A stretch of 48,945 nt of DNA from Bacillus sp. MUM 116 (lineage in GTDB: Bacteria; Bacillota; Bacilli; Bacillales; Cytobacillaceae): positions 1-48,945 of the forward strand of contig NZ_MLYR01000033.1 in the NCBI RefSeq assembly GCF_001866655.1, given 5' to 3'. Shown piece by piece: positions 41,697 to 48,945 of the stretch (positions are counted from its first letter, which is position 1; the number at the start of each line of letters is the position of its first letter). The notes below the pieces were generated by a model. That model was not told the DNA's origin and made no database searches. It worked only from the letters and a program-made list of their open reading frames with translations. A program made the position numbers and the translations under genes.

Positions 41697-43237
41697 CTGT
41701 ACAAGCGTTAATCAAGCCAAACACGTATTTTGATTCAGTATCTTTAATGTCGCTGTCAACTAAAGCGAATCAAATTGAAGGTGTGGAACAAGCCATTATC
41801 GCAATGGGTACTGAAATGAATAAAGAGGTAATGAGGAATGTAGGTTTAATGACACCTGAAATTGAGGAAGCAAAAACAAGCGACCTCATTATTGTAGTAA
41901 AAGCTGCAAATGATGATCTATGTGAAAGCGCTTTCCCTGAAATTGAAGAGTTATTTACAAAAAAGAATACTTCTAAAGGAAAAAGTGAAGTCAAATATGC
42001 AACTATTTCTTCTGCTGCACAAAGTGTTCCTGAAGCGAATCTAGCCATTATCGCTGTAAATGGAGCATATGCCGCAAGAGAAGCAAGAAAAGCTCTTGAA
42101 AATGATCTCCACGTTATGATGTTTAGTGACAATGTAGGCATCGAAGACGAAATTTCATTAAAGAAATTAGCTCATGAAAAAGGCTTATTAATGATGGGGC
42201 CTGACTGTGGTACAGCGATTATCGGAAATACAGCCCTTTGCTTCGCGAATGCAGTTAGAAAAGGAAATATCGGTATTGTTGCAGCGTCTGGTACAGGAAG
42301 CCAGGAAGTAAGTGTCCGTATCCACGAATTTGGCGGCGGTATTACTCAATTGGTTGGAACAGGTGGAAGAGACCTGAAAGAAGAAGTAGGCGGAATCATG
42401 ATGCTTGATGGTATTCAAGCACTTGAAGACGATGAAGCGACAAAAGTAATCGTTCTTGTTTCTAAGCCACCTGCTCCAAGTGTGGAAGAAAAAGTTCTAG
42501 CGAAAATTAAAACATGTAAAAAACCTGTTGTTGTTTGGTTTATTGGCGGCGATGAAGAGAAAATTACTGCAGCTGGCGGCCATTTTGCAAAAATGTCAAA
42601 AGAAGCAGCACTTAAAGCCGTTTTACTTGCTGGTGCTGACGAAAGCAAACTAAATAAGCGCGCGTTAAACATTCCGCTTATCGAAGAAGTTCGCACTAAA
42701 TTAACACCAGAGCAAAAATATATTCGCGGTCTATTCAGCGGTGGAACACTTTGCGATGAAGCGATGCACGCTGCAATGGAGAAATTCGATAATGTCTACA
42801 GCAACATTGCAAGAAATCCAGAGTACCGTTTAAAAGATAGATATACGAGTCAGGATCATACATTCATCGACTTTGGTGACGATGAATATACACAAGGCAA
42901 GCCGCACCCTATGATTGATCCTTCTACACGCCTAGAAAGATTTATGCAAGAAGCAAAAGATCCTTCTGTTGGTGTTATTGTGATGGACTTTGTTTTGGGC
43001 TATGGTGCACACGAAGATCCAGTTGGAGCATTTCTTCCAGCTATGATTGAAGCCAAACAACTGGCTGAACAAGAAGGCAGACATTTAGAAATTATCGGAT
43101 ATGTTCTTGGAACAGAACTTGATCCTCAGGATATAGATGATCAAATTAACAAGTTATTAGCTGCAGGAGTAACACATGCTAGCAGCAGTCAAAATGCAGG
43201 GCTATTGGCTAGAGAATTTGTTGTGAAGGGAGAATAG
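41693..43237 (+). CDS. fdrA: FdrA (AllF) family carbamoyltransferase subunit
   Basis: A 514-residue protein of the acyl-CoA-synthetase-like FdrA family. LMMGPDCGTAIIGNTALCFANAVRKGN, with Asp-Cys-Gly-Thr as core, then VAASGTGSQEVSVRIHEFGG and TQLVGTGGRDL are the CoA-binding/ligase-like motifs; a second domain from about residue 320 (KYIRGLFSGGTLCDEAMHAA, then VIVMDFVLGYGAHEDPVGAF) completes the protein. E. coli FdrA is 555 residues. It starts inside the AllH stop and is followed by AllG after 2 bases. With them it is expected to transfer a carbamoyl group from an N-carbamoyl compound to phosphate; the donor is not known here. Confidence 0.9.
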   Translation: MTVQALIKPNTYFDSVSLMSLSTKANQIEGVEQAIIAMGTEMNKEVMRNVGLMTPEIEEAKTSDLIIVVKAANDDLCESAFPEIEELFTKKNTSKGKSEVKYATISSAAQSVPEANLAIIAVNGAYAAREARKALENDLHVMMFSDNVGIEDEISLKKLAHEKGLLMMGPDCGTAIIGNTALCFANAVRKGNIGIVAASGTGSQEVSVRIHEFGGGITQLVGTGGRDLKEEVGGIMMLDGIQALEDDEATKVIVLVSKPPAPSVEEKVLAKIKTCKKPVVVWFIGGDEEKITAAGGHFAKMSKEAALKAVLLAGADESKLNKRALNIPLIEEVRTKLTPEQKYIRGLFSGGTLCDEAMHAAMEKFDNVYSNIARNPEYRLKDRYTSQDHTFIDFGDDEYTQGKPHPMIDPSTRLERFMQEAKDPSVGVIVMDFVLGYGAHEDPVGAFLPAMIEAKQLAEQEGRHLEIIGYVLGTELDPQDIDDQINKLLAAGVTHASSSQNAGLLAREFVVKGE

Positions 43238-43239
43238 CC

Positions 43240-44667
43240 ATGAGTAAAATTAATGAACTTTTTAAAGGGAAACCACATGTAATCAACGTAGGAATTGAAT
43301 CTTTCAAGGATGATTTAACGCAGCAAGGTGCTGAAGTCATCCATTTAGAATGGACACCGCCAGGCCGGGGGAATCCTGAACTAATTGCAGCACTTGATCA
43401 GCTTGAAAATCCAGCAATTATGGAAAAAATCGAGGAAGCGAATAAGCTGGCGGTAGAACGAATTATTAATTCACAGCCAGTATTAATTGGCTATGATCAA
43501 GCAATTAATTGTGTTCCTGGCATGACCAAAACGACGATCCTTCATGCCGGCCCTCCAATCACTTGGGATAAAATGAACGGCCCAATGAAAGGGGCTGTAA
43601 CAGGAGCAATCGTATTTGAAGGATTAGCAAAGAATGTTGAAGAAGCTGCTGAGCTTGCTGCATCCGGTGAAATTACTTTCTCACCATGTCACGAACATAA
43701 TTGTGTTGGTTCCATGGCTGGGGTTACATCTGCCTCCATGTTTATGCATATTGTTGAGAACAAAACATATGGCAACATTGCTTATACAAACTTGAGTGAG
43801 CAATTATCAAAAATCCTTCGTATGGGAGCTAATGACCAGAGTGTTATTGACCGCTTAATCTGGATGCGCGATGTATTCGGTCCAATGTTAAGGGATGCGA
43901 TGAAACTTAATCCCAATGGCATTGACTTGCGTTTAATGCTTGCACAAGCGCTTCATATGGGTGATGAGTGTCACAACCGAAATGTTGCAGGTACGACCCT
44001 TTTAATTCAAGCGTTGACTCCATACCTCGTTCAAACTGATTATACGACCGAGCAGAAGAAAGAAGTATTTGAATTCGTTGCAAGCAGTGACTATTTTTCA
44101 GGTCCTACTTGGATGGCAATGGCTAAATGTGCACTTGATGCGGCACATGGCATTGAAAACAGTACGATTGTTACAACAATGGCCCGTAATGGTGTGGAAT
44201 TCGGTATTCGCGTTAGCGGTATGCCAGAAAACACATGGTTTACAGGTCCAGCTCAAAAAGTTATTGGCCCAATGTTTGCTGGTTACAAGCCAGAAGATTC
44301 AGGTCTTGATATTGGTGACAGTGCGATCACTGAAACATATGGTATCGGTGGATTCGCGATGGCGGCTGCTCCCGCGATTGTAGCATTAGTAGGTGGAACA
44401 GTTGAAGAAGCAATCGGCTACACAACAAAAATGAAAGAAATCACGACAACTGAAAACCCTAACGTAACGGTTCCGTTACTTGATTTCATGGGAGTTCCAT
44501 CTGGAATTGATGTTCGTAAAGTTGTTCAAACTGGAATTATGCCGATCATTAATACGGCCATTGCCCACAAAGATGCAGGAATCGGAATGATTGGTGCCGG
44601 AATTACCCATCCTCCTGTTGAAGCTTTTGAAAAAGCGATGTTAGCTTTAAGTGAAAACATTCATTAA
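43240..44667 (+). CDS. allG: DUF1116 (YlbE/AllG) carbamoyltransferase subunit
   Basis: A 475-residue protein. The N-terminal EWTPPGRGNPELIAALDQLE, ILHAGPPITWDKMNGPMKGA, CHEHNCVGSMAGVTSASMFM and IGAGITHPPVEAFEKAM match YlbE/DUF1116; conserved His/Cys residues in SPCHEHNCVGSM are probably catalytic or structural. It is the third member of the AllH-FdrA-AllG operon, 2 bases after fdrA with AAGGGAG upstream. In E. coli this subunit is needed for oxamate carbamoyltransferase activity. Nothing suggests degradation; length agrees with YlbE of E. coli. Confidence 0.9.
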   Translation: MSKINELFKGKPHVINVGIESFKDDLTQQGAEVIHLEWTPPGRGNPELIAALDQLENPAIMEKIEEANKLAVERIINSQPVLIGYDQAINCVPGMTKTTILHAGPPITWDKMNGPMKGAVTGAIVFEGLAKNVEEAAELAASGEITFSPCHEHNCVGSMAGVTSASMFMHIVENKTYGNIAYTNLSEQLSKILRMGANDQSVIDRLIWMRDVFGPMLRDAMKLNPNGIDLRLMLAQALHMGDECHNRNVAGTTLLIQALTPYLVQTDYTTEQKKEVFEFVASSDYFSGPTWMAMAKCALDAAHGIENSTIVTTMARNGVEFGIRVSGMPENTWFTGPAQKVIGPMFAGYKPEDSGLDIGDSAITETYGIGGFAMAAAPAIVALVGGTVEEAIGYTTKMKEITTTENPNVTVPLLDFMGVPSGIDVRKVVQTGIMPIINTAIAHKDAGIGMIGAGITHPPVEAFEKAMLALSENIH

Positions 44668-44794
44668 TAAAGGCTAATTTCGCATAGATTGTTGTTTTTC
44701 GTATAAGTTCTTCAACCCGTATAACTAGATTCTTCGTGGCATCTTTTCGTAAGAACATTTGCGAAAATTGCCTAGAAACTTAAGTATTTGACCC

Positions 44795-44909
44795 TTATTA
44801 AGGTCCATAAGCAACAAAGTTTACGAAAAGAGCCTTAATAAATAATTGTTTAGGGGAGATTGAAAAAAACTGAATATGCAGTTCATATTGGTTTTTAGAC
44901 TCTCCCCTA
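44795..44909 (+). promoter_or_regulatory. two successive inverted repeats in the leader of the ankyrin-TPR gene
   Basis: TTATTAAGG (44795-44803) can pair with CCTTAATAA (44833-44841), and TAGGGGAGA (44851-44859) with TCTCCCCTA (44901-44909), the second with an imperfect inner stem (AAAAAC/GTTTTT, AATATG/CATATT). Neither has a proper T-run. They may end the allG transcript or fold in the leader of the next gene. Confidence 0.45.
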
Positions 44910-44964
44910 CTTATGATTTCAATCCGAATATCACAGTAGGGCATGAGGATAGGAGAGAATATAG

Positions 44965-46137
44965 ATGGAAAGCAAATCCTTAAATATGGAGCTAATCTTC
45001 GCAAGTGAGCAGGGAGATATAGAGGGTGTACAAAAGCTCTTAAAAGAAGGCGCAAGCGTCGATTTTAAAGATGAAAATGGCCGGACAGCCTTAATGGCAG
45101 CAACACAAAAAAACCAACTTGAAGCGGTAAAACTGTTATTGGAAGCTGAGAGCGACGTAAACACTAGAGATATTACCCAACTTACCCCATTTATTTGTTC
45201 AGGAGCAAATGGGTTTCACGAAATTTTAAGTGTGATGTTGAAATATGGTGCAGATCTAAAAAGTGTCAATCGTTTTGGCGGCACCGCGTTATTACCTTCC
45301 AGCGAAAAGGGTTATTTGAAAACAGTTCAAATTTGCTTAGATGCGGGTGTGCCGGTTAACCATGTGAATAATCTGGGGTGGTCCGCACTCTTAGAATCAG
45401 TCATTTTGGGAAATGGCGGCCGTCTGTACTCCAATATTATAGAAAACCTTGTTGAAGCTTTTGCTGATGTTCATTTGCCGGATCGTGATGGAAAATCGTC
45501 CTTTCAGCATGCTACAGAACTAAAGCAAGAAAAGGTAGTCAAAATCTTAACAAAAGAGTATAGCGAAAAAAACCAAGTCATTCAAGAAGTGAAAAAGCTT
45601 TATAAGGAAAATAAGTTTGAGGAAGCGATTACAGAGCTTAATAAAGCTCTTGAAACTGAATCTGAGAATCTTGATTTCTACTATTATAAAGGATATTGCC
45701 TGCAGGAATTAAAAAGGTTCGAGGAGGCACTCGTGCAGTATAAGATAGCGTTGGAGATGAATCCTAACGACCTAGATTTCTACTTTTATACTGCCAATTG
45801 TTTGCGATTAATGAACAAGCCAGAGGAAGCGCTTTTGGAATATGATAAGGCAAGTAAATTAGCGCCTAACGAGACGTTCTATCGCTATCATAAATCAAAT
45901 TACTTAAGAGAATTAGGAAGACACGAAGAAGCTGTTAAGGAAATGGATATTCTGCTTTCCATGCAACCGAATCGATATGATTTTTCGTTCCATAAGGCAA
46001 ATAGCCTTCGTTCTCTAGGTAAACATCAGGAAGCGATTGTAGCAATCGAAAATGCGATTGCAAATGACCCGGAAAATCCATTATATCATTTGCATAAAGA
46101 ACAATCGCTCGAATTATTGAAAAAACAACAGAATTAA
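44965..46137 (+). CDS. ankyrin-TPR fusion protein
   Basis: A 390-residue cytoplasmic protein. Residues 1-200 carry five ankyrin repeats in the same unusual order as the lipoprotein at 28449, including SVNRFGGTALLPSSEKGYLK and NNLGWSALLESVILGNGG. Residues about 210-390 hold five tetratricopeptide repeats (FEEAITELNKALETES, FEEALVQYKIALEMNP, PEEALLEYDKASKLAP, HEEAVKEMDILLSMQP, HQEAIVAIENAIANDP). Both modules make protein contacts; no catalytic motif is visible. It lies between allG and the carbamate kinase gene and could scaffold the carbamoyltransferase and kinase, channelling labile carbamoyl phosphate. That is inference. GGAGAG lies about 10 bases before the ATG. Confidence 0.85.
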   Translation: MESKSLNMELIFASEQGDIEGVQKLLKEGASVDFKDENGRTALMAATQKNQLEAVKLLLEAESDVNTRDITQLTPFICSGANGFHEILSVMLKYGADLKSVNRFGGTALLPSSEKGYLKTVQICLDAGVPVNHVNNLGWSALLESVILGNGGRLYSNIIENLVEAFADVHLPDRDGKSSFQHATELKQEKVVKILTKEYSEKNQVIQEVKKLYKENKFEEAITELNKALETESENLDFYYYKGYCLQELKRFEEALVQYKIALEMNPNDLDFYFYTANCLRLMNKPEEALLEYDKASKLAPNETFYRYHKSNYLRELGRHEEAVKEMDILLSMQPNRYDFSFHKANSLRSLGKHQEAIVAIENAIANDPENPLYHLHKEQSLELLKKQQN

Positions 46138-46159
46138 CAGAAGGACAGGAGAAAAATTA

Positions 46160-47116
46160 ATGGAAAAACTAGTTATAGTTGCTATAGGTGGAAACTCCCT
46201 AGTTAGAGAAGATGGAACCGGTTCTGTACAAGAACAATATGAAGCTGTACGTGAAACTGCCGTGAATATTGCTGATATGGCAGAGGAAGGCTTCCAAGTT
46301 GTTGTAACACACGGTAATGGCCCTCAAGTAGGTTTTGGTCTAAGAAGATCTGAAATTGCACATGAAGTGAAGGGCATGCCAGTAGTACCACTTGTAAATT
46401 GCGGTGCAGACACACAAGGCGGCATCGGCTATCAAATTCAACAAGCTTTGACAAATGAATTTGCAAGAAGAGGCATCAACAAGAAAGTTGCCACCGTGAT
46501 TACTCAGGTTGAAGTAAGCAAAAATGACCCTAACTTTAAAAACCCAACTAAGCCAGTAGGTTCATTCTTTACCTTGGAGCAAGCGGAGGAAATGAAGAAG
46601 GAACATCCCGATTGGATTTTCATTGAAGATTCTGGCCGTGGTTACAGAAGAGTAGTTCCATCTCCAAGACCTATCGATATTGTCGAAAAAGATGCAATTA
46701 AAAAGTTGATTGAAGCTGGTTTTGTTGTGATCGCTGTCGGCGGCGGCGGAATCCCTGTCGTGAAAACAGATAGCAATATCTATGAAGGCATTGATGCGGT
46801 AATTGATAAAGATTTTGCAACAAGCCTTTTAGCAGAACAAGTTCAAGCTGAAACATTAATTATTACAACTGGTGTTTCAAGAGTGTGCATCAATTTTGGC
46901 AAACCTAATCAACAAGCGTTAGAAAACATTACGGTTGAGGAATTGAAACAATATACTGCTGAGGGTCACTTCCCTCAAGGTAGCATGCTTCCAAAAGTGG
47001 AAGCGAGCTTAAGCTTCTTAGAAAAAAATGGGTCTAGGGTTATCATCACCGATCCTGAAAGTCTAAAAGATGCAATTGTTGGAAATGCAGGTACTCATAT
47101 TGTCAACATGAAATAA
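46160..47116 (+). CDS. arcC: carbamate kinase
   Basis: A 318-residue enzyme. AIGGNSLVREDGTG, VVTHGNGPQVGFGLRRSE, SPRPIDIVE, VGGGGIPVV and the terminal IVGNAGTHIV are intact signatures of carbamate kinases (ArcC/YbcF/AllK). It converts carbamoyl phosphate and ADP to ATP and carbamate, which decays to ammonia and CO2. Here it follows the carbamoyltransferase subunits, so it should harvest the energy in the last step of the island's pathway. Neither arginine deiminase nor ornithine carbamoyltransferase is nearby, which rules out a standard arc operon. AGGAGA precedes the ATG; 22 bases separate it from the ankyrin-TPR gene. Confidence 0.93.
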   Translation: MEKLVIVAIGGNSLVREDGTGSVQEQYEAVRETAVNIADMAEEGFQVVVTHGNGPQVGFGLRRSEIAHEVKGMPVVPLVNCGADTQGGIGYQIQQALTNEFARRGINKKVATVITQVEVSKNDPNFKNPTKPVGSFFTLEQAEEMKKEHPDWIFIEDSGRGYRRVVPSPRPIDIVEKDAIKKLIEAGFVVIAVGGGGIPVVKTDSNIYEGIDAVIDKDFATSLLAEQVQAETLIITTGVSRVCINFGKPNQQALENITVEELKQYTAEGHFPQGSMLPKVEASLSFLEKNGSRVIITDPESLKDAIVGNAGTHIVNMK

Positions 47117-47176
47117 TGGATGGCTATAATACAACCATGCTGTTTAAATTCCAAATATTAATGCTTATTACATTTT

Positions 47177-47201
47177 AGCTGTAATAAAAAATAATACAGC
47201 T
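47177..47201 (+). promoter_or_regulatory. inverted repeat just before the second NCS2 permease gene
   Basis: AGCTGTA and TACAGCT flank an 11-base A-rich centre and end 2 bases before the AAGGAGA ribosome binding site. It could be an operator or a leader hairpin that limits translation. Confidence 0.4.
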
Positions 47202-47217
47202 TTAAGGAGAATTTTAC

Positions 47218-48762
47218 ATGGGAAATATAGCTTTATGGAAAAAAGGAGACTTTGCTGCTTCCTTCGGTTTGTTCGTTAATGTTTTGACAGACTTTTTGGT
47301 TATGATCTCATTATTAATTACTGTAGTTGGTATGCCAAAAGAGTTTGTTTTTAAACAAATTGTTCCTGGCTTTGGACTTGCTGTACTTCTATCTGGCCTT
47401 GTTTTTGCTTATTTTGCATATAAATTAGCTAAGAAAACAGGTAGAAAAGATATTACCGCACTACCATCCGGTTCTAGTTCACCTGGTATTTTTCTTATCG
47501 TATTTGTTATTATGCTTCCTCTATATCATCAAACAAAGGATGCTGCTTTCACAACAACAGTCGGTGTGCTTTGGTGCTTCTTTGAGGCTATCATGCTAAT
47601 AGTAGGTGCATTCCTAGGTGAAACCCTTAGAAAGTTTGTTCCAAGAACTGTATTGTTAGCAGCCTTGGCAGGTTTGGCATTTGTATTCTTGGGTATGAAC
47701 CCAATGCTGCAATCTTTTGAAATGCCTGTAGTGGCATTTGTTGCAATTATAATCATTTTCATGAACTGGTTAAGTAAACATCCAATATTGAAGAAAATAC
47801 CTACGGGTTTATTATTGATCGTAATTGGAACTGCAATTGCTTGGATATTTGGATATCAAAGTCCTGCTGCGGTTACTGAAGCTCTAAAATCATTTGGCTT
47901 TAATCCTCCTATGTTGCATTTAAATGGCCTTTTCGACCATATTGACGCTGCTTTGCCATATTTATTAACTGCTGTACCACTGGGGTTATCAAACTACATT
48001 TTTAATCTGGAAAACGTTGAAGCTGCTGCTGTTTGTGGGGATGAATACAAAACTAGAGATGTTATGCTTACAAACGGTATTTGTTCTGCAATAGGCGGCC
48101 TTTGTGGAAACCCATTCCCAGTAACTGTATATGTAGGTCATGCTGGTTGGAAAGAAGTTGGTGCAGGTATAGGCTATTCTATCGCTAGCTCTGTTGCCAT
48201 ATTCTTACTATCGATTTTAAGTCTTATGGGTCTATTGCTAGCTGTGATCCCAATTGCGGCTATTGTTCCGATGCTTGTGTTTATTGCGATTGTTACAGGG
48301 CATCAAGCTGTCAAAAACAGTCCGAAATTTGAAGTTCCAGTAATCTTTGTATGTTTCTTCCCATGGGTTGCTACTTGGGCACTTACTGCTGTTAATAATG
48401 CAATTTCAGCTACAGGTATGACGGTGGGGACTGCTGCCAATCAAGTATCTTCACATGCCTTGCACAATGCCGGAGTTTTCTACGATGGCTTGGTTGCCCT
48501 AGGTAATGGTGCTCCTATTACGAGTGTTCTTTGGGGTTGTATAGCTATATTTACTATCCGTAATACACCTATTGGGGGCATAGTTGCTGCAGTGATAGGG
48601 GCCGTTTTAACTTTTGTTGGTGCAATTCATACAAATACTATCGGAATTGCACAATCAACTGCTATGCCTTTCGTTTGGGGATATCTACTAATTGCAGGAT
48701 TTTTAGCGTATAAACTCTATATAAATAAGAAAGATAATATTGGTCCTGTTACAGAGGAATAA
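47218..48762 (+). CDS. NCS2-type (xanthine/uracil, AzgA-like) permease
   Basis: A 514-residue membrane protein with about 13 helices. FFAYFAYKLA-like early helices, ALPSGSSSPGIFLIVFVIML and GETLRKFVPRTVLLAALAGLAF, plus the late GNPFPVTVYVGHAGWKEVGAGIGYS, place it among nucleobase/ureide transporters distantly related to AzgA; it is only remotely similar to the YwdJ-like protein at 22331. AAGGAGA precedes the ATG. It is the last gene of the carbamoyltransferase-carbamate kinase group, about 100 bases after arcC, so import of the pathway substrate is plausible. Family assignment is firm as a permease, less so as to substrate. Confidence 0.8.
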   Translation: MGNIALWKKGDFAASFGLFVNVLTDFLVMISLLITVVGMPKEFVFKQIVPGFGLAVLLSGLVFAYFAYKLAKKTGRKDITALPSGSSSPGIFLIVFVIMLPLYHQTKDAAFTTTVGVLWCFFEAIMLIVGAFLGETLRKFVPRTVLLAALAGLAFVFLGMNPMLQSFEMPVVAFVAIIIIFMNWLSKHPILKKIPTGLLLIVIGTAIAWIFGYQSPAAVTEALKSFGFNPPMLHLNGLFDHIDAALPYLLTAVPLGLSNYIFNLENVEAAAVCGDEYKTRDVMLTNGICSAIGGLCGNPFPVTVYVGHAGWKEVGAGIGYSIASSVAIFLLSILSLMGLLLAVIPIAAIVPMLVFIAIVTGHQAVKNSPKFEVPVIFVCFFPWVATWALTAVNNAISATGMTVGTAANQVSSHALHNAGVFYDGLVALGNGAPITSVLWGCIAIFTIRNTPIGGIVAAVIGAVLTFVGAIHTNTIGIAQSTAMPFVWGYLLIAGFLAYKLYINKKDNIGPVTEE

Positions 48763-48767
48763 GAAAA

Positions 48768-48945
48768 GCGCAAGCGCCTTGGTCAGCCCCGATATAGGGC
48801 GACTTCTATGGCTGAGCTGAGCGAAGTCATAGATTAGCCGCCCTTAATGCGAATAAAAAGCGTTAGCTTTTTGTAGCCAAGCACAAGACGAGCCGGCCGA
48901 AAGGCTGTTTTTTAACCTTTTGGACGGATTGGCTTGTGACCTCGA
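48768..48945. repeat. structured interspersed repeat, running off the window end
   Basis: The last 180 bases are much richer in G and C than the rest and full of short inverted repeats: AGCGCAAGCGC, GGTCAGCCCCGA, AAAAAGCGTTAGCTTTTT, GCCGGCC with CGAAAGGCTG, and a final GGCTTGTGACCTCGA. They resemble the large structured repeats (bcr-like) scattered through Bacillaceae genomes. No reading frame is supported. The element is incomplete because the window stops inside it. Confidence 0.65.

Noticed and set aside
46160..47116. Arginine deiminase operon around the carbamate kinase gene.
   Set aside because: No arcA, arcB or arcD-type gene is adjacent; the neighbours are FdrA-type carbamoyltransferase subunits.

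Overview
The window is low-GC DNA with strong AGGAGG-type ribosome binding sites, frequent TTG and GTG starts, and many Bacillus-type families (GuaA, SinI-like antirepressor, BdbC/BdbD, YkuE-like Tat phosphoesterase, YetF-like DUF421, an FtsZ close to Bacillus FtsZ, PucR). It most likely comes from a Bacillaceae chromosome (Bacillus or Neobacillus-like); the species cannot be fixed from sequence alone.

Layout. 1-3.7 kb: three membrane O-acyltransferase genes, the first cut by the window edge, with a decayed stretch between them. 3.85-6.5 kb (minus): a large beta-helix protein. 7.0-11.8 kb: a compact RiPP-like operon (Gly/Asn-rich precursor, HPr-kinase-like kinase, PqqD-like protein, S26 peptidase, ABC exporter, nucleotidyltransferase). 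It resembles the accessory part of Bacillus lasso peptide loci but has no macrolactam cyclase and no B2 protease. An 18-bp palindrome occurs twice before it and once after it. 11.8-13.3 kb: Tat phosphoesterase and a small Cys-rich secreted protein. 13.4-14.5 kb: DUF421 protein, then a class I cyclic-di-GMP riboswitch directly in front of a 39-residue SinI-like antirepressor. 14.6-22 kb: housekeeping and oxidoreductase genes (lactonase, Gfo/Idh/MocA, HxlR, DODA-type dioxygenase, BdbD-BdbC, Lrp/AsnC, GuaA).

22.3-48.8 kb is a large catabolic island for a nitrogen-rich, probably carbamoyl-containing compound: two NCS2-type permeases, two nearly identical APC permeases, a third amino-acid permease, two paralogous cytosine-deaminase-like amidohydrolases, an MFS transporter, a DUF3311-SSS symporter pair, AllH/FdrA/AllG (three-subunit carbamoyltransferase), carbamate kinase, and three different regulators (LysR, GntR/FadR, PucR). 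Two related ankyrin proteins, one a predicted lipoprotein and one fused to TPRs, and a short FtsZ paralogue are embedded among them. Inferred logic: uptake, ring or amidine hydrolysis, transfer of a carbamoyl group to phosphate, then ATP, ammonia and CO2 from carbamoyl phosphate. The substrate is not identified.

Four copies of a 67-bp promoter element (22157, 26607, 28357, 35581) share an AT-rich upstream box and an extended -10 at identical spacing. One copy lies between the divergent LysR gene and a permease, so the LysR protein is the best candidate to control the set. The window ends inside a GC-richer structured repeat.
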